Below, piece by piece: positions 45,796 through 56,640 of a stretch of 64,000 nt of DNA. The stretch is from positions 31,365,753-31,429,752 of the forward strand of contig CP141149.1 in assembly GCA_035235625.1 (NCBI GenBank). Reading direction: 5' to 3'. The notes under the pieces are model-generated. The model saw only the letters and a list, made by a program, of their open reading frames with translations, did not search any database and was not told the origin of the DNA. Within the stretch, counting starts at the first letter, position 1; each line of letters starts with the position of its first letter. The DNA comes from Saururus chinensis. Taxonomy: Eukaryota; Streptophyta; Magnoliopsida; Piperales; Saururaceae. The position numbers and the translations under genes are program-made.

Positions 45796-46519
45796 TGTAT
45801 GACCATATGTATGTGTGAGACATACGTATGTATGATGACTTTTTGCCTATGATATGGATATGTGTAAGTGTATGTGGGCAGAAGTATGGACGATGGACAG
45901 TAAGAGGTGACAGAGGCTTTGTTTGAATTTGGATACGATTGTGTAAGTGTATGACGGAGGATGTGAGTATGATGGGCAGGGATTAGAATGGATCAGTTTG
46001 GGTTGGATTGTATGTTGAGCATTTGTCAGACAGTAAGAGTGTTCATAATTGTACAAGCATAACGTACAGATTATGAAGTGAAAAGTAAGCATAATAAGTG
46101 AGATATAAGTAAGAGGGTGACAACTGGGTTCGCTCTGAGGAGCTTCATTTGATGATGTCAGTGTAAGATGATTTGGCCATAAGGTAGATGGCGGAGATTG
46201 TAAGACTGTAAGATTTTGGTGTACGATGAGTTTTGTCCATGATGTGGATGGGTAAGTGAAGTCTGTTGCCCTAACGAACTTGGGTTTCGGATCGGGCTCA
46301 GCTTCAGTTTGATCAGTCGAGGACTGTGAGTTTGTGTTGCATAATTGTACCACATAATGTACTTAATTCAAACTTGAATTATAAGCACAACTAATGATAG
46401 CGTTGTGAGTTTGAGACCTGAGGGTTCAACGGATTAAGTTCCGTGTTTGAGCTAGCCGCTAATGAGTCGGCCGAGCATTTCTCATGTCTTGCCATGGTGT
46501 TTATCCTGCGAGATGTTGT

Positions 46520-46710
46520 CTGTGTGCTGTATAGAGCACCAGACGTCTGATGCTCTGCTGAGAGCAACGTCGTTTCTGATTTGGTCTGCGTGCTGTATAA
46601 GCCTAGACGTTTGATGCTCTGTTGAGAGCGAAGTATGTTTTCGATTTGGTCTGTGTGCTGTATAAGCCCAAACGTTTGATGCTCTGTTGAGAGCATTGTA
46701 TGTTTCCGCC
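46520..46710. repeat. Tandem repeat, three units of about 65 bp, in the family B LTR
   Basis: Units start at gctgtata near 46527, 46593 and 46658 and share gacgtttgatgctctgttga and gatttggtctg. They are followed by a shorter motif, ggcactata, repeated near 46730, 46746, 46775 and 46810. Confidence 0.8.
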
Positions 46711-47079
46711 CAAGAGTGGCACTATATGTTTCTGCACAAGTGGCACTATATGTATTATGCTCAAGAGTGGCAATGGCACTATAAGACCCATTATGGTGGG
46801 CGATTCTCTGTCACTATAAGACCCATTATGGTGGGCAACTGTATGACCCCTTATGTGCGGGTGTTTATGTTTGCACGCTTAGGTAAGTAGTATCATGGAT
46901 CTACTCTTACCTGTTTGATCCAGTGCCCCATGAGCATTGGTGTACCTTACCTTCAGAAAAGTCCATGGCATCTAGTCACTCCCCGGAGGTTAAGGTGTTG
47001 CCCCAGTGACATTCTTTTCCATTGCGACGCTGGAGCTTATTAGTTGTAATGAGCTTCAGTGGTCATTGATATGTGTACA

Positions 47080-47450
47080 ATTATGAGTACGACTGTATGA
47101 GTGTGAGTACGACTATATGTGTATGAGCAGGACTGTAAGCGTATGAGTATGAGCATGACTCTAAGAGTATGGGTACGATTGTGAGAATATGTTTTTGAGT
47201 AAGACAGTAAGTGTGATTTCGTGTAAGCTGTATGAGTGAGCATATGATCGTACGAGTAAGGTCGTACAAGTATGCATATGTTGTATGAGTAAGTGTACGG
47301 TGGTACGAGTAAGTTTGTAAGACCTTGGATAAGGGTGCTTGTGTAAGTTTGATTTGATAGTATGATTTTGGCATGATGGTGCCTTTGGTATGACTTTGGC
47401 ACGATGGTGCATTTGGTATGTTTGTATGCGTATGAGCATGATATTGATAT
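47080..47450. repeat. Short degenerate repeat (gtatgagtacgact type)
   Basis: Runs of tatgagta, gtacga and gtaag words with periods of 12-25 bases. Open frames on the minus strand over this stretch (97-120 codons) are Tyr/His/Thr-rich artefacts of the repeat. Confidence 0.6.
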
Positions 47451-48071
47451 GCTTATGCTTCATGTTTGAGTTGTATGAATGCGTGTATTTATGAACTTAT
47501 TGAGTTCATCGTTTGGGTTTTCCCCTACTGGGTATTTTCCTATTGAGTATGAAAATACTCATTACCCTACTTTTTAGCCCCGTTATACGGGAAGTTTTGC
47601 AGGCTGTGCGGAGAGCTCCTGGAGATGGATGCTTGCTTCCGAGGTGGATTGATTCCCGTTAAATCAGGTATATACTTCACTCACTGCGAGTTTATTTGTG
47701 CCACGATCTCCTGTATTGAGTGAGATGAGAAGTTAGATGTTTATTCCGAACTTTTATTTGGATGAGTCTGTGGACTATTATGAAACTTGCACTCAGGGAT
47801 GCCTGGGAGGTATTTGTATTTAAAGTCTATGATTATAGCAATTTATTCGTACGTGTGTTTTCGAGTAGTGCCTGATGATATTTACTTTGGCCGTACGATG
47901 TTTGACCGTATGATGAAAACATTTAGATGGAAAATAGATGTTTACTGTTTTGAATAATAAACTGTTTTATCAGGTTTTGATTTCGTCATTTTCCCCCGAT
48001 TTACAGACGTTATATTGAAAAAAAATTTTGTGAATTTTAAGGAAAATGTGTGAAAAATCTCGGGCGTTACA

Positions 48072-48076
48072 GGTTT
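48072..48076. repeat. Target-site duplication GGTTT, right
   Basis: Second copy of the duplication flanking family B; family A sequence (gttggcgatcgaacgg) resumes directly after it. Confidence 0.8.
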
Positions 48077-49599
48077 GTTGGCGATCGAACGGCCTGCAAG
48101 GGCGATTTATCGGCAACACTATATTTTTGACAGATTTTTAGTTTAGTCGATCTAACGGCTTGGTAGGGCGATCGATGGGCTACACGATAATTTTTGCTAT
48201 TTTTAAAACTTATGTACATTTCAATGTTTTACTCTATTTGATGATTCTAATAGTTATGAGAGGTGTGTTATGATGAAATTAGGCTACGGGAGGTGTAGAA
48301 TTGATTATGGAAGTTTATGGAATGTGTTTAAGTGTGGTCATGTGACATTATATTATGTTGATAATAATGCATGTTGATATTGAAGTACCTTGAACTTTTG
48401 AATGTTGGAATTATTGTGATTATAATATTTTCCAGCATGGATATTATATGAAAAATGGTGAGATGTGTTCTCTTATAATAATGATGGTTTATTGGTAATT
48501 GATGTGATCATCTTGTGGCTTAATGTGTGGAAAAATTACGTTTGTGGGAGTGAACGTTCAATTACACATGGATGGATTTAAGCTTTATGGTAAATTTCGC
48601 TTTGATTTCAGTTTAGAATCATTGTTTTGAATGTGTTTAAGCATACATATATTGTCTTATGAGTTAATGTCAAACATTGGTCATGTGCTTAGAATATGCA
48701 TGAATACACACACCTATAGGGAATCTTCTATAAGATTGTAGTTAATTATGTCTTGATTATGATGCATGAGGGGACTGATTGGGAATACGTTATATGTATT
48801 GGAACCCACGTAGGTCTTGCTCTTAAATGTATCATGCTATCAAGTATCATGGATTGGTATTCATGGGCGAAGTTCTACCGATGTTTAACTAAAATTAATC
48901 GATTATATGCAATGGTTGAGATTGTGTGCTAGATTAAACGCTCGGTGAATTAATCGAAACTTGGTTGGTTCGAAATGACATGTTTTTTTAAATAAGTTCC
49001 TATGTGGAACATGTATACTCCTCGGGTTGAGTCAAGTCAAATTGAGTTATGTGAGGACGAGTTGTATACTTGTCTTGCGGTTGAGATTTATTGAGATAGT
49101 CACATATGGACACTGAGTACCCAGAGTGGTATGCCTTCGTGCACCAGCTACCACGTGTTCTAGGTTCCCTATGTGGGAATTTAGACTATCCCCACCGCAG
49201 AGATGTCCTGGGTGAACACCCTGCTCTAGTTTCCCTATGTAAGAATTTGGACGTTCTTGGCTAGAATCGTCTTTGACGAGCATACCTACTCTAGGTTCCT
49301 TATGTAGAAATTTGGACTTCCTGTGTAGATTGTCCTTGGTGAGCAAAGGGGCTGACTACCCCTACATCTTAGTTTTCTTATTGAATTCAGACTATGTCCA
49401 GAGCAGGCAATGCTCTAGGTTTCCGGTTAGAAAATTGGACTATGTTCAACCTTTGTGGCAATACTTGTGCTTACTCCTTGATGGAGGCATTCACCATTTG
49501 TATTGATTCATGTTTATTATAAATGCAATACATGATTGTGTATCATGTGTTTGACACGTTTGTCGTGCAGGGTGAATGAGGTAGATGTGATATGAATAC

Positions 49600-49865
49600 A
49601 TAATAAAAAATGGTGTGATTGAGACACTATTATGCAAGTTTACATGATATTAATGTATAATTAGAAATGATGTGATTGAGACACTATTGTGTAGGTTTAT
49701 ATGATATGAATGCTTGATAAGAAAGTGTGTAAATGAGACACTATTATGCAGGTTTATGTGATATGAATACATGATCAGAAAGTGTGTAAATGAGACACTA
49801 TTGTATAGGTTTATATGATATGAAAGCATGATCAGAAAATGGTATGAAAGACACTTCTTATGTAA
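49600..49865. repeat. Tandem repeat of about 57-60 bp in the family A LTR
   Basis: Four units sharing gagacactatt, ggtttatatgatatgaat and gaaagtgtg. The same repeat appears reversed in copy 1 at about 26540-26710. Confidence 0.75.
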
Positions 49866-50620
49866 TTTATGAGATTATCATGCTTGATTTGAGTAGATAT
49901 GAACAAATACCTATGTGGGATGCATGTTAGGTTATAACTTGAATATTTATGATTTAACTTGATAGGTATGTCTTATGCAAGCTAGTTATTATGTTTATGG
50001 TTAAATAGGGGTTTTAGCTAGTAAATTATAAGAAAGTGGTATAACATGTTAATTTTGGATATGAATTTCTACATTGTCATGTCATCGTATTTTTTGATTA
50101 TTATAGTTGTATTCAAACCATTATTGAGTTTTTATACTTACCCCACTTTCCTTATTTTGTTTCGGGGCTGCATGGCATGACATCAGTTGGACAGAATCCT
50201 CTTTATGAGAAGAGGTCGGAGAGAGCTTCGGAGTAGGAGTGGAGGCCACTAGCTTTTGCATCTCTCTGTGATTATTTTGTTATGATGTTAGAACCCTTTG
50301 GAGTGGTTCTTGTTTCAGACTTGTGATTTATTATATCCTTAGTTTTGTTTGAGACCTTGTTTTGAGCCAAAGTGTTTTGGCTATGGATTATTAGTATGTG
50401 GGTTTAAGATTTGTGGTTTAATGTAGAGTTTAAGTAACTCTTTTGGTACTACCTATTTACTCTTTCTCAAAGTAGTACGTAACTACGTTAATTAGAGTAC
50501 ATGTGGTTAGGGCATAAGTCTTCTGCTATTTCTTTAATCGTTTTTAACACTGTCGCCCCCATGCGCTAGACCAGCTTTGGATTGGGTTCGGCTCGGGTCG
50601 GGCAGTGTCGGGGCATGACA

Positions 50621-50899
50621 CAAACAGCAGCAACCTAGGCTTTCTATGGCTTGACCAAGTAGTCGTGGCCCCATATCTATTCGCAACTTAGGCTGGAGAG
50701 GTAGTTGGCTTTTTGTTTCTCCATTTCACGTGGTCACCGCCTCCCCATAGATATAAGTTAGTTTGACCCTTAGGTCTTCATTGTAAAATAATGTCATATA
50801 TACATGGAGTTTAGATGTGGAACTTTATTATTAATTAGTAGAGATAAAGAGCTTCCAAGAGTGCGCAAATCAAGTCTCAGATAAGGAAGTTATGATAGA
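50621..50899. other. Short spacer between LTRs
   Basis: No feature recognised. Confidence 0.3.
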
Positions 50900-53570
50900 T
50901 GTAACATCAAAGAAGTTTTTGGTGTATATATAGAAAATAATGAATTTGAACTTTCAGCATTCTCAATGGAATAACTTATCTTTTGGTTTGAATTTAAGCA
51001 TGAAATTGGAAGGATACAAATTAAACAAACATATATTCAAAACGCCTCTAAGAATGTGTGAATTAGAGTTTCAATGAAAGAGTAATGATCATATGAAGTT
51101 AAACATGGGGCGTTGTCGATAACTTGTAGATGCCTGCAGATCTGAGCTTTTATCATTCTTAATTGTATAATTTTTCAACAAGTTTAGTTTTTATTTGAAA
51201 TTTTGTAATTAAAAATTAAATAGAAATATATTCGTAATGCCACCAATAATGCATTAATCAAAATTTCTATGGGGGGGGTTATGGCCGTTTAAAGTTGGGT
51301 CCCGTGTAATGTCACAGTTACTATTAGTAGCATTGTCAACAAGTAAATGACCTTGCCGATAGTTTAGGTAATTTTGCACTTTTGGCTAATTTTTTTTCCA
51401 TATTGACAATCTTAGACCAAAATTTCGTCTCCTTTCATTTCTAAGTGACTTTTAAGGCGTTTAAACTTTATTTATTTTGGAAAATTCTTTCAAAATGAAT
51501 AACGAAAAAATTAAGGGCCCTCAAAATCAAAAGAAGGAGCATATTTCTAAGGGGATTGGTTGGCATTGCGCATAAGGAAAGATTTTGACACCATGAAATT
51601 TGTCGCATTGCTAGCATTGTATTGCTATTTAACATAATATATATATATATATATATGATTTGAATTATGAAATCAATGGATATGAAAAACATGAAAATAA
51701 AATTCTTTGTGAATTCACATAATGGTTATGTTGAAGAGTCATGATTTTATGTTGGATTGTAAACATTGATTCCATGATTTTCTTTTGAAGCGATTGTATC
51801 AGATATGTTTTATTTACTTGCATATATGAAAGCATGTAAAGGATAATTTCTAAGATCTTATCATAATTACGTTATGTTATCACATTTTTCTTATGTTTAA
51901 TGATCAATTGATAGTAAAAATCTTCATTTGTCATTATAGGAAGGCTATGTGTAGGAAATATTAAGATATGTCCTAATATGAAATGATTTTGCGAAGTATG
52001 AACATTTTTTATATTTCTTCCTGACCATTGGCAAGTCCATGAACATGTCAATTACGTTGTTGATGTCACGTAGGAGATGACAATGTTGATATTGATAAGC
52101 ATCGACATGTCGATGTGCCACCGATTAGTCACCGATAGTAAGGTCAACATGTTGGTGAGGTGTCAATGAGAATAAGTGTCCTTGCCATTTTACTATCAAC
52201 AAGGTTTAATAGATTTATGAATTACTGATAGTCATTGATGACTTAGTCGACGCATCAATGAGTCACCATCAATAAGTTGGTTTTAGAAAAATGTTAGTAA
52301 TGAATGTTATGCGTTGGGTCACTATTATAAGATGTACTAATATGATATTTAATACATAATACACATAAGTAGGCGATGGACATTGGTGACCGGCCCTGCT
52401 GACACGTCGGTGAGTATATTGATAGTAAGCCGGTAATAGGTATTTTGAGCATGAGTTGTTACTTGATATAAACTATTGTTAAGTAGTATAATAGAATGAA
52501 ATTATATACATGTGTGCATGCATATGAGATGATATGATTGTTCATACATGGGATGATATATGTCGTTATTAAGTAGTATAATAGCATGAAATCAAATGCA
52601 TAAGAATGCATGTGGTGTTGTGATTCATGATTGTTTAGGTATATGCACCCTTGTATGTGTGAAAATCTTGTAATGAATCACACCATGAGACTATTAAATA
52701 AAGACACTTAAGATAAGAAGATCTTTGTGTCTATATGGCTCCTTAAGTGAGTCTTTAACCACAAATGAGAATAGTTTAGTATGATGGGAACTATATACAA
52801 TAGTTTGTCTGGCTCGGGAGTTGTATTTGAATGAACTAGGGTTTTAAAAGATGATTGATTTCGTACAATGTAATAAAGGAAGTTCTAATAATCATGGAAG
52901 TATGGACTTCAATCACCTAGGTCCATGAACCTTACATACATCAAAATACGTAAAGTCGTTGGTGAGTAGATCATGGTCTAGTAAGGTCAGGCCATACTGA
53001 TTAACGTTACTGCCATCTTATAGAGAATTTTTATAGCTTATACTTATAGAGCAAGTGATTTGTGAACCTTTATTCTACTTATGCATGGTGATGATGATAT
53101 TTGGTATTGATTATGATAATTATTATTTTTATGATGATGTAGTGTAATTATATAAATTGTTATTAAATAATACTTATTTAGCCATTCTATTAGGTATATA
53201 TGTATACTCAATATTTGTATAGTATAAGTTCCTTATAAGGTTAAGTTATTTTAGGACTTTAAATATGTAGAAAAGGCAATGTTGCTAGGTGACTTGGAAT
53301 ATTCATTATTTTCTTACTTGAAGATAGATGGCTTTTGGCACATGAGTGCAAGTTTATTTGGATTTATGCATATCAAAATATTTAAATATGTATTTGGATA
53401 AGACCTTATATAATTAAATTGAGATTGTTATAGTGCTCTAATTTAATACCCATACGTTCGAAAATAGTTCTTATACCTTAAGATAAATTATTGAATATTT
53501 GATAAAAAACATTTAAAATTTTATTTTTATTATTTTATTTTTTAAAATAAGTAAAAATTTCAAAGCGTCA
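50900..53570 (+). mobile_element. Degenerate Tekay/Del-like LTR, family D, plus orientation
   Basis: Starts TGTAACATCAAAG and ends near AAAGCGTCA. Its first 250 bases follow the same plan as the solo LTR at 17241 (gaataactt, aacgcct/cca, aagaatg, gtgaat, gaagtt, aacat). A section near 52030-52440 repeats tcgatgt, accgata and tcggtg words, like the decayed repeats of such LTRs. Edges are approximate and no duplication is found. Confidence 0.45.
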
Positions 53571-54350
53571 TAGCTGATATGTTTGCCTTTGCCTGGGGTG
53601 AAGAAAGTGCAGAATTATTTTAAATTAGGGTAACATGTGAGAAAAATCAAGTTCTTAGGGGTCAAAAGAGTAAAAAAAATTACTCTAATTTTTACTAAAC
53701 TGAGGTTCTAAGACAACTAAGTAGGATGCATATAGACATATTCTTTATTTAATGGTATGAATGATATTTTTTGTCAAGGTAAAGTATAACTGAAGGCTAA
53801 AAATTAAATGGTAATAATACACTGTCTAGTTACTTCAATGTTTTTTATTTTAAAGTTTAAAAAAATATTGCGCTAAAGCTAAACTCTACATTCTAACCAC
53901 GCACAAGGCAGGTGTATATAATTTGTGGGCCACAGGTCAGCATGTGCAGAACCTGTTTGCATTATTATGATAAGTTCTTTTTCTTTCCGGCTTTAATAAT
54001 GACGAAATATTATTATTCCCGAAAGATTACTATTAGGCTTGAAAGAGATTTTTCTGAGAATTTTATAAAAAAAGACTTTTTGTAATGCTGGAAGCAAATC
54101 CTATTCCACTGACAATGCGCTAACGTAAGGAATATACAAAAATTCTTAATATTTAAAATTGATAATATATACGTTAATATATATTACTCACATGCCACCG
54201 CGTGTACATACATCATGAAATATATCTTAGATAAAGAGTTCTCATTATGTTATTCAAGTAGGCGCTTAAACTGTAGCAGCCTACATGCCTCTCCTGCATA
54301 TACCACCAAGAAAACAAGGGGTCCTACCGATCTGACTCCCGGGAGATTTA
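53571..54350. other. AT-rich intergenic sequence before the CCCH gene
   Basis: No gene or repeat recognised; marks the change from repeat-rich to gene-rich DNA. Confidence 0.4.
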
Positions 54351-54354
54351 TACT

Positions 54355-55132
54355 GTGGATGTAAATTCGGTGGACCAACTGGTCAGAACGCCTCACCACT
54401 CCAGGGATATCAGATATGCATTGGCGCCTACAGTAATGCTCCTAGTAGTTACCTTAACCGGCAAACCGAGGGCTAGGGCTGACGGAGGGGCTCCAGAATG
54501 CGCTACGGATCGGATGCAAATCCTACACGCACCGCCTCCGTCCCCGTGCCGCGCCTCAGAGCCATCTCAACTGTTTGCGAACCGCAGAGTGAGCCGCTGC
54601 GGTTAGCCTTTCGAATCCGTCTAAAACGTGTCGCCGCCTGCAGGAGCCATCTCTCGCCGCAGCGCTGACACCGCCATTTCCCACCTCCCGCGTGTCCCAC
54701 TGCCCACGACTTCCCCTCTCCTCCTCCTCCTCCTACTTCCCGCCTTTCGCCATTAATTACTGCACAAAATATCTGTCCCGTTTTCTCCGCACTCTTTAAA
54801 TTATCGCGAATAACAAAAAAAAAAAGTTATTTCCCTTATCGCGCGTTCCCAGCCGTTCGATTCAGTGGGAGGAAAAAGGAAACCCTTAGATTCGAGGTGA
54901 GAAGAGTTTCAATTCTCGCGTCATCCGGTTTCCCTCATACCAAGATCTCGTGCTTGATTGGCGGTCTGTCCGATAACATTTTCTCGGCCGTACTTTAGTA
55001 ACTGACCAGAGTTAGTTCGACCTGACCATGGTTATTCTAGTACTTTATAATCCCAAGCACCGCCATGCCTCTTCTCACCCAGCGGAACAAACCTAGAAGC
55101 AGGACGACGACGGCGACGGAGAAGACGAGAGG
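54355..55132 (+). promoter_or_regulatory. Promoter and leader region of the CCCH zinc-finger gene
   Basis: GC-rich from about 54480 with pyrimidine-rich runs (tcctcctcctcctcc near 54722), in contrast to the AT-rich DNA to the left. A TATA-like ttTATAAT lies at 55045-55051, so transcription probably starts near 55075-55085. Short open frames here (83 codons +, 65 codons -) lack recognisable domains and are judged non-coding. Confidence 0.45.
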
Positions 55133-55136
55133 ATGA
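55065..55136 (+). CDS. Possible upstream ORF of 23 codons overlapping the CCCH start codon
   Basis: An ATG at 55065 opens a frame that ends with TGA at 55134-55136, overlapping the main start ATG (55133-55135) as ATGA. The frame differs from the main one. Termination exactly at the start could allow re-initiation or reduce translation. It is in the mRNA only if transcription starts upstream of 55065, which the TATA position does not favour, so its reality is uncertain. Confidence 0.25.
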   Translation: MPLLTQRNKPRSRTTTATEKTRG

Positions 55137-56227
55137 TGATGATGCTCGGAGAAGGCGGCCAGGCGAGTCCGAACGTCCACGCCCCTCCGTGGACGTTCTA
55201 CGAGGAAGTTCCGACTTCCGGGATGGGATACCTCTTACCAGTAAGCGGCGTTGCCGGCGGCGTGGACGGCTATGCGGACGCCCTCGCTGCGCTGCAGCGC
55301 TACCTCCCCTCCCACGATGACGAGACGGAAGAGGCGGAGGCTGAGCGGGAGTCAGACATTCCCGTGGATGCCTACTCCAGCGATGAGTTCAGGATGTACG
55401 AGTTCAAAGTCCGCCGCTGCGCGCGGGCCCGTTCCCACGACTGGACTGAGTGCCCGTTCGCGCACCCGGGCGAGAAGGCCCGCCGGCGCGACCCCCGCAA
55501 GTTTCACTACTCGGGCACCGCCTGCCCCGACTTCCGTAAAGGCCACTGCAAGCGCGGCGATGCCTGTGAGTACGCCCACGGCGTCTTTGAGTGCTGGCTC
55601 CACCCCGCTCGCTATCGCACCCAGCCCTGTAAGGACGGCACTGCCTGCCGACGCCGCGTCTGCTTCTTTGCCCATACCCCGGACCAGCTCCGCGTCCTCT
55701 CCCCGCGAACCCCGGCCTTGGGCCCCGCGGATTCGTATGACGGCTCGCCGCTCCGCAACTCGCTTGACGCGTACATCAAGTTCACCTCCTCGCCTACCTC
55801 TACGCTGATCTCCCCACCACTCTCTCCACCGTCTGATTCGCCGCCTCTGTCGCCGATCAGCCCGCCGATTCGCCGCCCGGTTCCGGGTTCCATGAACGAG
55901 GTTTTGTCCTCTCTGAGGCAGCTGCAGCTTAGCAAAGTGAAGTCGGTTCCGTGCTCCTGGGTCGGCCAGCTTGGGGGCTTCGTGTCCCCAAGGGGCGTGA
56001 ATGCGCTGCCGGTCTTCAACAGCCTGCCTGCGACTCCAACCACCCCGACTAGCGGTGCGTGGTTGGATGTGTGGGATCGCGATGGCGTGGAGGAGGAGCC
56101 GATGGAGAGGGTGGAGTCCGGCAGGGGCCTGAGGGCCAGGATGTTTGAGAAGCTGGCCAAGGAGAATGCGGTGGAGACGGCTGACACTGTACCTGATGTG
56201 GGGTGGGTCTCTGAGCTTGTGAAATGA
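55133..56227 (+). CDS. Arginine-rich tandem CCCH zinc-finger protein (plant RR-TZF), 364 aa
   Basis: A single uninterrupted exon, as usual in this family. An acidic stretch lies at residues 62-75. The plant-specific arginine-rich region, about residues 90-130, has its own C96, C107, H111 pattern. The tandem fingers follow: C131-x7-C139-x5-C145-x3-H149, then 16 residues, then C166-x5-C172-x4-C177-x3-H181, the exact spacing of the RR-TZF group. A Ser/Pro-rich tract (about 220-250) and the conserved end [11 protein letters not shown] follow. There are no ankyrin repeats, so it belongs with the shorter members (AtTZF1-6 side). Known members bind AU-rich RNA, sit in P-bodies and stress granules, and act in hormone and stress responses; that role here is inference. 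The start is one of four consecutive ATGs at 55133-55144; the first is chosen. The GC-rich coding sequence creates long false frames on the other strand. Confidence 0.95.
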   Translation: MMMMLGEGGQASPNVHAPPWTFYEEVPTSGMGYLLPVSGVAGGVDGYADALAALQRYLPSHDDETEEAEAERESDIPVDAYSSDEFRMYEFKVRRCARARSHDWTECPFAHPGEKARRRDPRKFHYSGTACPDFRKGHCKRGDACEYAHGVFECWLHPARYRTQPCKDGTACRRRVCFFAHTPDQLRVLSPRTPALGPADSYDGSPLRNSLDAYIKFTSSPTSTLISPPLSPPSDSPPLSPISPPIRRPVPGSMNEVLSSLRQLQLSKVKSVPCSWVGQLGGFVSPRGVNALPVFNSLPATPTTPTSGAWLDVWDRDGVEEEPMERVESGRGLRARMFEKLAKENAVETADTVPDVGWVSELVK

Positions 56228-56640
56228 AGAAGATAAAAGAGTCAAGAGAGGCTGAAGCCTTGTTGGGTGGGTGGGTGCATATGAAAGATGTTTGGTGCGA
56301 CCGAATCGTCTGACTGTGAATATTGCTGCCAGAAGATGGGTGGTTGGTGGATGAACTATGTAGATACCAAGAAGGGAAGATGGGATCTAGAAATAGGTTC
56401 TTTTGGGAGATTTTTGTAGAAGAAATTTTCAGTAATTTGTACATATGAATGAATAGGGTGGATCTCAGTAAGCTACCGGGAGCGGCTTGCGATCGAAGAT
56501 GTTCTCATTATTCCTTCTGTTATTTTGTTTAATTTTGAAAATTATCATGCGAAGTTGGAACTGGGAAGCCATTTCCGGTGTAATTATTTGCTTAAATTAT
56601 TGTAATGTGAAAGTATTCGGAAGATGATTTGCACCTATTA
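56228..56640 (+). other. 3' untranslated region of the CCCH gene (approximate)
   Basis: After the TGA the sequence turns AT-rich with T-rich runs. Weak polyadenylation-type words are aatgaata near 56450 and taatgtgaaag near 56604. The end cannot be fixed. Confidence 0.35.

Larger units (their letters stand above)
41909..48071 (+). mobile_element. Second-level insertion: long LTR, family B, plus orientation
   Basis: Starts TGTAAGGTCC and ends GGGCGTTACA with GGTTT on both sides. The left part (41909-42682) runs into a GC-rich section like that of the solo LTR at 17241-20598. The right part (about 45290-48071) is a minisatellite-rich LTR tail. Without the third-level insertion the LTR would be about 3.5 kb, similar to the 3.36-kb LTR. 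Open frames of 150-225 codons at 42000-42750 lie in the GC-rich part on both strands and show no homology. Solo status is inferred from the absence of genes belonging to it. Confidence 0.7.
41165..50620 (+). mobile_element. LTR of a Tekay/Del-like retrotransposon, family A copy 2 (plus), 5'-truncated and carrying nested insertions
   Basis: 41165-41908 and 48072-50620 together match copy 1 (25783-28633, reverse complement). The TATA box ctataaaagg lies at 41229-41238 and the end GGGGCATGACA at 50610-50620. The first 400 bases expected from copy 1 are missing on the left. At 41904-41908 the sequence is cut by a complete insertion (41909-48071), proved by the GGTTT duplication and by the uninterrupted match of the rejoined flanks to copy 1. 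No genes of family A itself are present. Confidence 0.7.

Noticed and set aside
46391..46696. 101-codon frame with repeated peptide units on the minus strand
   Set aside because: The repeated peptide only mirrors the 65-bp DNA tandem repeat in the LTR.
47040..47463. Tyr/His/Thr-rich frames of about 100 codons on the minus strand
   Set aside because: Produced by a short tandem repeat in an LTR.
55251..56245. Long frames in other phases over the CCCH gene (297 and 191 codons minus, 185 plus)
   Set aside because: Shadows of a GC-rich coding sequence. Only the + frame with the C-x7-C-x5-C-x3-H fingers is meaningful.
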